Positions 22,801 through 32,056 of a DNA stretch of 64,000 nucleotides are shown here, piece after piece. A model generated the notes under the pieces. It did no database searches and was not told the origin of the DNA. It worked only from the letters and a program-made list of their open reading frames with translations. The stretch comes from Guillardia theta CCMP2712. Its lineage: Eukaryota > Cryptophyceae > Pyrenomonadales > Geminigeraceae. The stretch is taken from positions 1 to 64,000 of the forward strand of contig NW_005434464.1 of the NCBI RefSeq assembly GCF_000315625.1, written 5' to 3'. Both the position numbers and the translations under genes were made by a program. The stretch's first letter is position 1; each line of letters starts with the position of its first letter.

Positions 22801-23957
22801 TTGCTGCCATAGCTGCTCAAATGGATCTGGGGAGAGGCCATGGCCCACAAGCGCCTGTCGAGCTTTCTTCATATCCCGATTTTGGTAATGCTCAACAGCC
22901 GAGAGGATTTTCTTTTTCTCCAACTGCTCGCTCTCCATCACTGGCTGCTGCACGCCCGCTCTCGCACGGTCAGGTCCTTGTGGGCGACCTGCATTTTGAC
23001 GGTTAGGTTGTTGGCGCCTACCTTGCGGTGCCCGCGGTCTCGTGCCTCGTCCCGACCCAGTTAGTCCCGCCGTGGGCTGCTGCGTGACATCCTGCGGATC
23101 TCCACCGCTGCCAACCGCTGGGCCGTCTTGGTCAAAAGAAACACCCTCTTCTAGTTTCAGCAATGTCTCCCAACGCCCTTGGAGGAAATGGTGGATACGG
23201 TAGCTCACATCTCGGTTTTGTCGCGAGATTGCAAGAACTGGATTCACTCTCAGCAGGAGCAGTGGGAGACAATGCCACAAGCTCCGGATAATCTTAGCTT
23301 CCTCGCAATGCAAGTCAGGGTAACCTTGTAGCAGGTCTAACGTAAACTGTAGCGCACTCTTCCATTTATCAATCGTCTGGCGATTGGGGTGTTTGATGGT
23401 TGTAATGGAAGGATTACGAGCCAGGAGTGCCGGAAGCTTATGTGGTCCCTGTTGAGCAAAGAGAGGGAGGGCTCTGTGCCAATTCGACGTACCACAAGGC
23501 ATGTCTTGCGGACGCAGATTATGAAAGTAAGCCGCTGCGCTAGATTGCGTGCCAGGGTCTTCTGGGAAAAGATTTGCCGGTTGAGGAGGGGGCGGTGGGG
23601 GTGTAGGATTGACCGTAGGCTGATCGGTGGGTGTCCTCTGGGAGATGGATCGGCGAAATCTTGCCTGCTTCCGAGGTCTTTGGTTCCCCGAACCTCCTCC
23701 AGATCCGGGCAGCGGCGGAGGAGGCAAAGTCATCCTGCGGACTCTCAGTGAGACGCTGCAGAACGAGATTGCCCTTCCAGCATGTCAGGAGTCCGTAGGG
23801 GTTCCTGCTGTGAGCGGGGCTCAGAGTCAGAGGAGCTCTCTTGGGACACAAGGCCTGTATGAGGAAAGTGGGACGACGAGCCCGGCGTGCCAGTCAGTAG
23901 AGGATCAACAACAGAACTGTGATGACGGAGGATGGCAGGCCGCTTGTGCCGCGCCAT
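19894..23957 (-). mobile_element. Non-LTR retrotransposon with RT and restriction-like endonuclease
   Basis: Main frame from the ATG at 23733. After a Pro-rich N-terminus the reverse-transcriptase core is clear: RPIVIGDLERRIV, motif A IIMIDARNAFNEISR, motif B TGVSQGDPLAMALFA, motif C PAYADNMAVIGK. C-terminal to the RT are a zinc-knuckle (CDRCHHLLRHPGGTTHMATC) and a stretch like the restriction-type endonuclease of R2/Utopia-like elements (WHGLILDFSMSHVF then AAQRKIRGHRNAYAQH). The coding sequence needs two frame changes, near 20900 and near 20450, that cancel each other; this copy is therefore broken or contains two sequence errors. Motif C is YADN rather than the usual YADD, which may also disable it. 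A small upstream open frame (23745-23957) may be part of the element. Confidence 0.85.
20476..23733 (-). pseudogene. Retrotransposon polyprotein, reverse-transcriptase part, frameshifted
   Basis: This carries the Pro-rich N-terminus, a Gln/Arg-rich basic linker and the RT core (about residues 330-720). The frame is authentic to near 20900. From there the better protein is in another frame (AQRELTAQFLSEFPRFR running on to the zinc-knuckle), so the last ~140 residues of this frame are likely nonsense. The return to the original frame occurs near 20450, giving the endonuclease-like part at 19894-20440. Acidic residues of motif A are intact; motif C reads YADN. The sequence is described only, not reconstructed. 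Confidence 0.8.
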
Positions 23958-24170
23958 GATGTCTCACAGTGATGATGGAAGTGAGAGCGGATCTTCACGC
24001 TTCCCTTGTCGCGGTTCCCTCGCTCTCGCCGTCACTGCCCACCGAAATGAAAGTGGCGAGTAGGCGCATTTCCCCTCAGTACACGCCATTTCAAAAAGCC
24101 ACTGGCATGACGGCCGTGACTGCGTCCCATTTGCATGCACTTAATTGTAATGAAACGTGAGGAGACAACT
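23958..24170. other. Spacer between retrotransposon and AT-rich insert
   Basis: Host-like base composition continues to about 24165, where it changes abruptly to AT-rich. No target-site duplication could be identified by eye. Confidence 0.4.
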
Positions 24171-24228
24171 TTTTGCGAATAAATCATAATTTTTATCTGT
24201 TTTGCGAATAAATCATTATTTTTATCTG
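24171..24228. repeat. Two tandem 29-bp units at the left edge of the AT-rich insert
   Basis: Units 24171-24199 and 24200-24228 differ at one position (both begin TTTTGCGAATAAATCAT or TTTTGCGAATAAATCAT-like). They mark the change from host-like to AT-rich sequence. Confidence 0.85.
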
Positions 24229-24864
24229 TTTTTATAAATCAATTTATAATTTCAATGATTTTTATATTCAATCAAAAAATCTGTTCATTGCTCTTTATTT
24301 TCCTTACCAAATCCCTATCATATTTTATTCAATTGAAATAATAGCTGCGCATTGGTGCGGATTATCACACAAAATAACCAAAAACAAACGAGCGCACCCA
24401 CGGAGTGGGCCAGAGCCAAAACATAATATTAATTAAAATTATGAATCCTTCAAGGATCATATAAGTAATAAAAAAACCAATGTGGGGTGAAACCGCAAAA
24501 TATTAAACACGTTGTTTTTGCGAACCCCCCTAAGTAACAAAATAATCTATCCCCGCCGCCACCCTCCGCCCCCTCCGCCTCTACCCCCCGCCTATTTCAC
24601 ATAACGGCTTAATTTTTCTTTTCTTTTTTTTTTCCGCTCTATTACATGCTTAATTTATTTGGCGGGGGGGACGGGGGGGAAAACTCCATTTTTCCATAGC
24701 TATATATATATGCCCACATGCCGGATGGTCTAAATATATTTATCCTCAAAATCACGATTTTACCCCCCGCCCCCCCCGCCTTACGTCTATTTACCCTACG
24801 TTTACCATTCTTTCACACTCCACCACATCCAAAACATGGGGGGAGGGACCCACCCGCCTACCTC

Positions 24865-24996
24865 NNNNNNNNNNNNNNNNNNNNNNNNNNNNNNNNNNNN
24901 NNNNNNNNNNNNNNNNNNNNNNNNNNNNNNNNNNNNNNNNNNNNNNNNNNNNNNNNNNNNNNNNNNNNNNNNNNNNNNNNNNNNNNNNNNNNNNNN
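24865..24996. other. Assembly gap (132 N)
   Basis: Run of N. Sequence joined across it may not be contiguous, so the link between the left 700 bp of AT-rich sequence and the fibre gene is unproven. Confidence 1.
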
Positions 24997-25005
24997 TTAT
25001 TATAA

Positions 25006-27948
25006 ATGTCTTGTGACAATAGATATCAAAATTTATATCAGTATGTCGGCACTACTAATAACACAACTCTCACGCCTATTTTTAATAAAATAAATTCAAA
25101 TATCAATGTCTTGTATAGCAATGTAGATATCCTTAATCATCAGACATCCGAACTATTTCAGAAGACTAATGATCTAGAAATTATCACCATTGAAACAAGT
25201 AATAACTTGATAGAAACTAATGATTTACTACTTATTACTAGTAATAATTTAATTGAAACAAGCAATATATTATTTAACACATCAAATTTTGTTCTAGATC
25301 TGCAATCTCTTATCAAATATAATGCTGATACCAATGAAACCATTATAACAAACAACAATAAAAATATATTATATGTCAAATATCAGACTAACCCTAATAA
25401 ATATATCATTAAATTCACACTTGAAAACGGCTCGTTTATTACAATTCAACAGATTAAACAACAATTAGATGATTTAAACAACAATGCTGCCGCGCAAGAA
25501 ACCGCAAATGCTGCCCAATCCTTAGAAGATTTGGACGATACGGCTGAAAATGGTTTTAATTTATTCAATGGGTTGGGCGAAATTGTTAAGGGGGGTCTTG
25601 CAATTGGAACGGGCTTCATTGGGGGATTGATAGCGTCAGGAACAAGCACATCAAAAGCCGACGGTTTATTTATTCTCTCGTGGATTAATGTTTTAAGATT
25701 ATCATTAGGTGTTGTTATTTCTGTTCTTGAAGATGAGGTTATAAATACTAAATTACAAGGTAGAGTCATTAAAATATATTCTAGGAATCTCACAGATGGT
25801 CACAAGCTTGATTTAGTCCCTAATCAGGCATTTATATATGACGACACTTATAAAACGCTTGTTATTGATGGACAAGAACAAACAGTTTTAGACGAAAGAA
25901 ATATTGTTTTTCAAGGTGAAGAAGTTATAACATTAGGCAATGAATTAACACAAGATGAATTAAATGAATTTGTATTTGGTAGCAATTATGCACTGCAAAC
26001 ATTAAAGCAATATAAAACAATATTCAAAGGTAAAACTCTTTTTATTGATGATATTGTTGTCCCTAATATCTATGACAAAAATGAGATAGATGATATAATT
26101 GATAATACATCGAACATATTATATAATCACATATACGATGAGTCAAATGTACTATTTGATCATATATTGACTGAGTCCAATATACTATTCAACAAAATAT
26201 ATGAAGAATCAAATGTATTATATAATCACATAAGAACAAAACATACAGCTAGCACACTCATAAACGATATCAGCCCTAACTTTATAGGCAATCTTTATTT
26301 CAATGACAATCAAGAATGGGAAATATCAAGAGATTTTTACACAAAACAGCAGGGATTAGATACATTTCTATCATATCAAAATCTGGCAAGCTCAAACTTC
26401 CTAAAAACGGATGTCTATGCAAATTATCTCAATAGCTCTAATTTCCTAAAAACTGATGCCTACACAAATTTTATCAATAGCTCAAATTATGTCAATCAAA
26501 CCCAAATGGCAAATCAATTTGCTCTAATTGGCGAATCATTCACAACAAAAAAGCTTACTGTTACGGGTCCTGATAGTCTATATATAGCCGATATCTTCCT
26601 TAAATTACAGGGAAATCAATTGATACCACCAAATCTTATTAAAAATCAATTGAATGATACATACACAGTCACTTATGATAATTGGGACTTTTGGAGTGGT
26701 GGTTCTCCCTATGAAACAGTGCCAACATATCCAGCACAAGATAGGGAATGGGTAAGGTATTCTTTCGCTAATAGAACAACTGCCATCCCAGACAATTTTT
26801 ATATCGAATGTTTTGACATTAGTTTTACGAATAAATTCTCTATCTATTTTTATTATCAATTTATACCTAGTACAAATTTTATGAACCGCAAATATTACAG
26901 CGGCAAATACAATCTTTTCAATTACTATTTAGGTGGTTTAACGACCGAGAATATACCTAATAATAGAGGGTTTATTTGTTATCTAGATTATCAAATAACA
27001 CAAGATGGCTCGCTAAATATTACCAACATATCTCTTGATTTAGTGTTTGAGATATTTTATAAGAATAATAACAACGTTTTGAGCTATGAGAAGAAGACCA
27101 TAAATATAAATGATTTTGCTTATGTTTATCAAAATATTGGAGGTCCTGTTTTTAGTGTTCAAAATAGTCGCATCGCTGAACTAAATTTTTATTGCTTTGT
27201 TCTACGTGAAGATGGAACCATATTTTATACAATACGCAATCAATTTGAATTGAAGATTGAGGGGACAACGCAAATAACAAATTTTAAAGAGTTATATAAT
27301 GTCAATGATAATAATCATTTTAGAATAATAGACCACGAGCAAGGGCCAACAGGTCAAGAGGCTATAAATTATTCTAATAAACTTGATTTAATAGCAATAA
27401 GCAAATCTATATCTTGGACACTTGAGACCATAAATCTATTTTGGACTGAGAACAAGTATTCTGATGCTATCAATCAGATATTTAACAACGATTTATCGGC
27501 AAAGATTAGCGGTAAATTAGAGGTTGATTTTATAGATATTAAAAGGGGTAATCTTAGCGTTATAGATTTGAGCACGCAAACGGTTGTAGCTCAAAACATG
27601 TCTGTGCAAAATGTTGATATATCAACAGTTGCCACAAGCCTTATCACAAGTGGTGGAGTTGGTAGGAGGAGTTTATCTCTAGGAGGAACAACGGCAGTCA
27701 CAAAGGTGACTGATATATATGATGACCAAAATAGAACCGGAATTGTTAAGATAGCATATGATAATACAACACAACAAAACATATCAACAATAGAAAATTT
27801 TCAATTAAACTTTACAAATACAAAAGACGGGAATGTTTCAATTACATTAGATAATTATAATGATGTTAACATTGCCTTGCCTGATGGTATAGCAGGGCCA
27901 CAAGGCGCAACAGGACCGCAAGGAGCAACAGGACCGCAACTTGACTGA
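25006..27948 (+). CDS. Virus-like fibre protein, N-terminal part ending in a collagen-like array
   Basis: 980 codons without introns, ATG ten bases after the N gap. The N-terminal ~90 residues carry an irregular coiled-coil repeat (SNNLIETSN-like). A small hydrophobic Gly-rich patch follows (about residues 185-215). Near residues 360-410 come short repeats around SNVLYNHI, and then two SSNFLKTD repeats. The last residues are the start of a GPQGAT collagen-like array. The frame stops at a TGA (27946-27948) within a 9-nt insertion; the same frame is open again immediately after it for another 1.8 kb. Collagen-like fibre proteins are common on large DNA viruses and polinton-like viruses; a surface or attachment role is inferred from that. 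Confidence 0.75.
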   Translation: MSCDNRYQNLYQYVGTTNNTTLTPIFNKINSNINVLYSNVDILNHQTSELFQKTNDLEIITIETSNNLIETNDLLLITSNNLIETSNILFNTSNFVLDLQSLIKYNADTNETIITNNNKNILYVKYQTNPNKYIIKFTLENGSFITIQQIKQQLDDLNNNAAAQETANAAQSLEDLDDTAENGFNLFNGLGEIVKGGLAIGTGFIGGLIASGTSTSKADGLFILSWINVLRLSLGVVISVLEDEVINTKLQGRVIKIYSRNLTDGHKLDLVPNQAFIYDDTYKTLVIDGQEQTVLDERNIVFQGEEVITLGNELTQDELNEFVFGSNYALQTLKQYKTIFKGKTLFIDDIVVPNIYDKNEIDDIIDNTSNILYNHIYDESNVLFDHILTESNILFNKIYEESNVLYNHIRTKHTASTLINDISPNFIGNLYFNDNQEWEISRDFYTKQQGLDTFLSYQNLASSNFLKTDVYANYLNSSNFLKTDAYTNFINSSNYVNQTQMANQFALIGESFTTKKLTVTGPDSLYIADIFLKLQGNQLIPPNLIKNQLNDTYTVTYDNWDFWSGGSPYETVPTYPAQDREWVRYSFANRTTAIPDNFYIECFDISFTNKFSIYFYYQFIPSTNFMNRKYYSGKYNLFNYYLGGLTTENIPNNRGFICYLDYQITQDGSLNITNISLDLVFEIFYKNNNNVLSYEKKTININDFAYVYQNIGGPVFSVQNSRIAELNFYCFVLREDGTIFYTIRNQFELKIEGTTQITNFKELYNVNDNNHFRIIDHEQGPTGQEAINYSNKLDLIAISKSISWTLETINLFWTENKYSDAINQIFNNDLSAKISGKLEVDFIDIKRGNLSVIDLSTQTVVAQNMSVQNVDISTVATSLITSGGVGRRSLSLGGTTAVTKVTDIYDDQNRTGIVKIAYDNTTQQNISTIENFQLNFTNTKDGNVSITLDNYNDVNIALPDGIAGPQGATGPQGATGPQLD

Positions 27949-28161
27949 GGAGCAACAGGACCACAAGGCGCAACAGGACCGCAAGGAGCAACAGGACCGC
28001 AAGGAGCAACAGGACCACAAGGAGCAACAGGACCACAAGGAGCAACAGGACCACAAGGAGCAACAGGACCACAAGGCGCAACAGGACCACAAGGCGCAAC
28101 AGGGCCCCAAGGCGCAATAGGACCCCAAGGCGCAACAGGAGCACAAGGACCAGCAGGCACA
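27886..28161 (+). repeat. Collagen-like GXY repeat array, interrupted by a 9-nt insertion
   Basis: An 18-bp unit encoding GPQGAT, slightly degenerate. Six GXY triplets precede the insertion at 27940-27948, and about 23 follow it in the same frame. High similarity between units points to recent expansion by slippage or unequal exchange. Open frames on the opposite strand here are by-products of the repeat. Confidence 0.92.
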
Positions 28162-29817
28162 AACTGCCCTGAGATTGTCTTTTTAGATAGTCAAAATAAT
28201 GAGCTTTTAAGATTTGGCGATTCAATCGTTTCAACTCAAAGCGTTATATTGCCTAGCACAGGCGTAGAATCATATAACTTTGACCCTGCGCAATTCATAG
28301 TCAATCAAACAAATGATGTGTCAATATATGACCACATTCAAATAGAGACATATAATCAAACAAATACAGCTTTATATTTAACGTTATCAAATAGAACTGT
28401 ATCAATTAATTTCCAAGATAAGTTCTATGATAATGTTATAATAAATACCGATGCTTATAATTTTCAATATTCTAGCAGTGGTACTAGTTATTTAAACCCT
28501 AGTATCGAATATACTGGTCCAATTCCTGATATAGCTTGGTACAAATTTGATGATTCTTTGGCTGATACTTTATCCCTAAAACCTGATGTACAAATAGCTT
28601 ATGGCGGTCATTCATTTGCGTCTCATACAGTAAAAACAAATAAAAAAAGTCTCTCTCTCGATACTATTAATATTGATGGGTTGGCATATACAAAATGGAA
28701 TAATGGATATGCTAATTATGGCAATGACCCTATTAATTCTGTTGGTGTAGCGATTAACATTTCTAATTCTTGGAATAATTCAGAGGACAGATTTGCTGTT
28801 GAATATATAGGATATTTTTATACAAATGATTTGTCTGGTGTGTTCACATTTTATACGAACAGTGATGATGAAAGCTATCTTTGGGTCACTGTAGGAGATA
28901 CAGAAACATTAGTCGTTAATAATGGTGGAACTCATGGCACACAAGAGCGGTCAGGAACTATCTTTTTAGAAAGAGCATATCAATATCATCGAATAAGAAT
29001 AAGATTCAGTGAAAACACTGGAGGGAGTTCATTGACTGTGTCTTTCTCACATCCATTCAAGACAAAGACAACTGTAGGTTTAGGTTTTTATTACAATGTT
29101 TTAAATACAATTGTAAAATTGCCATCAATAGATTATAATGGTTTTTTTACGTGTTCTTTTTGGTTGTATATCAAAAGCTATGATGCTTATAACGGTAATA
29201 CTATCATCGATTTAAACAGTGGTATAAATATAAATAGTGGTGGGGCTTATGGTATCAGAATATATATAATTTCAGGACAAATAGCCGTAGAAGTTAATTA
29301 TTCGACATCTGCTGTATCATATTTTTACTATAATTTAAATAGGTGGGACCATTACACAATAACAATTGGAGGCGCTGGTATCATTTTATATCAAAATGGA
29401 ATTCCTTTTCAAACAAATATACCAACATCATATTTACAAAGTATGACTTGGTATAAATCTTTACTTGGAAACATCTATCCATCAAAGGGTAATTTTCAAA
29501 GTTTGCAATCGTACTATCAAGATTTAAGATTTTTTAATAGAGAATTGACTCAGAATGAAGTAAGAGATATAATTGGATATAATGGTGTTGGTTCATTGAG
29601 CGTTAAAGAGACAATTCTTCCATATACTAATGCCGAGATTGAAAATAAGATTGATAACAAGATAGATAATATTGTTATTCCAACAGGTTATTCAGATATA
29701 AACACAGCAGCCTACCTTGATTCTATAAACAATGCTTTGATAAGTGACATTCCGACATCATTTGATTATGATACTCAAATAACTGGAAAGCCTGATTTAT
29801 TTGTCGGAAGATACTGA
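27949..29817 (+). CDS. Virus-like fibre protein, C-terminal part: collagen repeat, PA14-like and LamG-like domains
   Basis: Same reading frame as 25006-27948, following its TGA; the first non-ATG alternative start would be at 28249. After the collagen array comes a PA14/GLEYA-like domain ([20 protein letters not shown], then a sugar-binding-type NGGTHG region). Next is a concanavalin/LamG-like domain ([13 protein letters not shown] ... WDHYTITI ... [15 protein letters not shown]). The final ~70 residues look like the start of another repeat module and end KPDLFVGRY at a TGA inside the left arm of the palindrome, so the protein may be truncated there. Both domain types bind carbohydrate or cell surfaces in other proteins. 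Alternatively this is an inactive half of a broken gene. Confidence 0.7.
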   Translation, partial: GATGPQGATGPQGATGPQGATGPQGATGPQGATGPQGATGPQGATGPQGATGPQGAIGPQGATGAQGPAGTNCPEIVFLDSQNNELLRFGDSIVSTQSVILPSTGVESYNFDPAQFIVNQTNDVSIYDHIQIETYNQTNTALYLTLSNRTVSINFQDKFYDNVIINTDAYNFQYSSSGTSYLNPSIEYTGPIPDIAWYKFDDSLADTLSLKPDVQIAYGGHSFASHTVKTNKKSLSLDTINIDGLAYTKWNNGYANYGNDPINSVGVAINISNSWNNSEDRFAVEYIGYFYTNDLSGVFTFYTNSDDESYLWVTVGDTETLVVNNGGTHGTQERSGTIFLERAYQYHRIRIRFSENTGGSSLTVSFSHPFKTKTTVGLGFYYNVLNTIVKLPSIDYNGFFTCSFWLYIKSYDAYNGNTIIDLNSGININSGGAYGIRIYIISGQIAVEVNYSTSAVSYFYYNLNRWDHYTITIGGAGIILYQNGIPFQTNIPTSYLQSMTWYKSLLGNIYPSKGNFQSLQSYYQDLRFFNRELTQNEVRDIIGYNGVGSLSVKETILPYTNAEIENKIDNKIDNIVIPTGYSDINTAAYLDSINNALISDIPTSFDYDTQITGKPDLFVGRY

Positions 29818-29852
29818 CATTCAATACTATTGAATGTCAGTATCTTCCGACA
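29802..29852. repeat. 51-bp perfect palindrome (25-bp arms, 1-nt spacer) at the right edge of the insert
   Basis: The left arm starts TGTCGGAAGATACTG and the right arm is its exact reverse complement, centred on C29827. The stop codon of the fibre gene (29815-29817) lies in the left arm. Host-like GC-rich sequence begins on the next base. This could be a transcription-end hairpin of the kind seen after giant-virus genes, a hairpin terminus, or a fold-back artefact at a chimeric join. Confidence 0.97.
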
Positions 29853-30395
29853 CTGTGCAACTTCCATGTTGGCAGTGACACTCGGACGGCGCCGCGGGCG
29901 TGACTCATGATCGGACGCCGCCGGCGCCGGGCCTCGGAAGGGTGGCCTGAGCCACCAGATACCGTACGCCGATATCGCTCATCATCTCACCCCATCCTCG
30001 TCCTGGCACGTCTCCGTTGACTGACGCTTTTGTAACGGGGTAGTCAGTTGATACCTTTGCTCTGTCTCTTGCGCATCATTTTTTTGCGGACAGTCCTTTT
30101 GAGAGACTCCCGAAACAACTTTTTACAAGAGTTTTTCTTGCTTTGTTTGCGTGCGCATGTTTTGTTTGTTTTGCTGCACTGGGCCGTGCCAGACGCGGGA
30201 GGAAAGTGGGGTATGAGGGCATTCCGAGAGATTCGGATTTAAACAATCATTCGTAGCAGTGCCACGAAGAACTGAAAGCTCTTCTAGCAGATACCTTTCA
30301 CAATCCTGTCTCAAGCAGCACCTCTGCTTAGTTTGCCGCAGCCTTGTCTCGTCGCGTTTGACCTTCCTGGCAGTTTCAACAGATGTTCCGAGTTC
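29853..30395. other. Spacer with GC-rich block
   Basis: 29870-29945 is a GC-rich, partly self-complementary block (GGACGGCGCCGCGGGCG). The remainder holds no convincing coding sequence. Confidence 0.4.
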
Positions 30396-31608
30396 TCAGT
30401 ACGGGCTTGAAGGATCACAGAGACCTGCCGAGCGTGACAGAGAATAAAACTCATCATTCGGAGTCATCTTTCCATGTAGTGACTTCAGCAGCCGTGCGGT
30501 ATTCTCAAGCCCAAATATCGAGCAGGTTCGCAAACACTGTAGCGACCAGACCTGAAGCAGTGGTCGTAGTGCGTACGTGGAGGTTTTCTTCTTCGAGTCA
30601 GCAGCTTTGCCAGTATATCCCCTTCTCCGCCGAGCCACCTGAGACAGCAAGAAGTTGACTGCTTCCGAATCCTCACTTGAAACCTCCAAGTCGTGAAGCT
30701 GCAGTGACACCCCGTCAGCTCATTGTATAGCCGTGCTACTCGTCCGTGGTCGCTTTCACATCGGGTCTTTCAGCTTTGATTGCATCCTTTCGACGCACTC
30801 GGCTGGCATGCTGACTAAGACGAAGAGCGTTCGCTAATCTGCCATCAGCGTAAGAGACGAGGAGGAATCGGACGATTTCATACTCAGCTTTCTGTATCGC
30901 TCTCTCCGCTTTATCCATAATCTGATTGCTGTAACTTGTATCAGCAATGTCTTATCAGATCCATTTCACTCCCACACTCACGGAGTCTCTTTTGCTGTGT
31001 GCTGCCGCATAGCTCGGATCCACATGTTTGCATCCCCACTGCTCTTTGCCTGCTATGCAGTCATTGGTCTACCTTCACATCCTTCGAGAATGACCTGCAT
31101 GATATAATGCCGTCCAGAAGCTGTTCGCACTTGGAAAGAACTACAACAAGTATCATGAGCAGTGCAGGACAACAGGGAGCATGTGGTTGTTACTTCGATT
31201 GTTCTGTGTTCCTCCATCTCGCACCATCCGACACCACCTGCGAGCAACGTCATCTGCAGCCTCGCGAGCGCCACCATACAGCTTCCTCCAGGTGGATCGA
31301 CTGGCCGGGCTTGGGGGAATCAGGGGACTCAAAGAGCCACAATCTGTCCTCCTTCAGGACGCACCATCTCCTCATGCCGGACCCGTCAGGCATCTCCCGC
31401 ACAAGCAAGTATCCTCGAGACTGTCCAAGACCGACCTGAAGACACCACGGCATGTCAGGAGAGATCAGGTCCTTCCTTTATGCTTCCATGCTGCTCAACT
31501 CGGACAAAAGCTCGTCAGTACCTGAGTCAGAGTGAGCGCCGGACCAGCATCATTGTGATGCCGCTTCAGAAGCTCTCTGGACTCTCCTCCCGATCCGAAG
31601 AGTTGCAT
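30396..31608 (-). CDS. PH-domain protein, multi-exon, incompletely resolved
   Basis: Exon 1 (31608-31522) joins exon 2 (31435-31280) in frame. Exon 2 has the first half of a pleckstrin-homology domain: SRGYLLVREMPDG, RRWCVLKEDRLWLFESPD, SIHLEEA. A later stretch near 31090-31130 (FQVRTASGRHYIMQ) fits the end of the PH fold, but its exact splice sites were not settled. Further coding-like exons are 30918-30740 (MDKAERAIQKAEYEIVRFLL, helical and charged) and about 30700-30396. PH domains usually bind phosphoinositides or partner proteins at membranes. No other domain was recognised. The gene model is approximate. Confidence 0.5.
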
Positions 31609-32056
31609 GCTTGCCAGAACTACAGCGGGACCTTGAGACCTGTGTGGACTAGGAGTGACCATGACGCAGGGACGCAAGTGTAAATGCAAAGGAATAGAAT
31701 CTCCAACCAAAGAGAAGAACAAGGAAGAGAACAGATGCGAAGCCATCAATGAATCCGCTTGTTACTGGTAGCCTCGTTTTCCTCCCTCCCCCTACCCCCC
31801 CTCCCTCGCCCTCGCCCTCGCCTTCCCTTCCTCTCAATGCATGATGTGCTTTGTTCGCTAGAAACAGATTTAAATGTATTTAGAATTAAAACTACTTGTA
31901 GCTATGAGGTACACCATATCCTCAGATTTGGTACTATAATATAACTATATACAACTGAGCTCTCTAATGCTAAAATGTCGGTTCAATTTTAAATCATAGT
32001 ATGAGTACCGGCTCTCCTCTAGTCCCCAAGTGGAGGATCTGCATGGCGCCCAATCA
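31609..32056. other. Divergent intergenic region
   Basis: Contains pyrimidine-rich CCCCCTACCCCCCCTCCC sequence near 31785-31805 and AT-rich sequence around 31860-31960. No gene was seen. It separates the PH-domain gene (-) from the oxidoreductase (+). Confidence 0.35.

Larger units (their letters stand above)
24171..29852. mobile_element. AT-rich virus-like insert or chimeric segment
   Basis: Base composition, codon use and gene content all differ sharply from both flanks. It contains one long open frame (collagen-like, PA14 and LamG domains) typical of fibres of large or polinton-like DNA viruses of protists, with no introns. The left 700 bp hold AT-rich sequence with odd C/G homopolymer patches (24541-24600, 24660-24680, 24760-24860), a short hairpin (ATCCTTCAAGGAT) and no gene. 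A run of Ns (24865-24996) precedes the gene. The right end coincides exactly with a 51-bp perfect palindrome. No capsid, polymerase, integrase or terminal repeat was seen. It could be an integrated viral fragment, or contamination joined during scaffolding. Confidence 0.6.

Noticed and set aside
24541-24864. Possible genes or structured RNAs in the C/G-rich patches left of the N gap
   Set aside because: Only homopolymer-like stretches and short frames that run into Ns; no conserved structure could be supported.
27886-28161. CRISPR-like array
   Set aside because: Regular spacing comes from an in-frame collagen-like repeat without unique spacers.
27847-28234. Minus-strand open frames of Cys-Gly-Pro-rich proteins
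   Set aside because: Shadow of the collagen-like array, which makes sense only on the plus strand.
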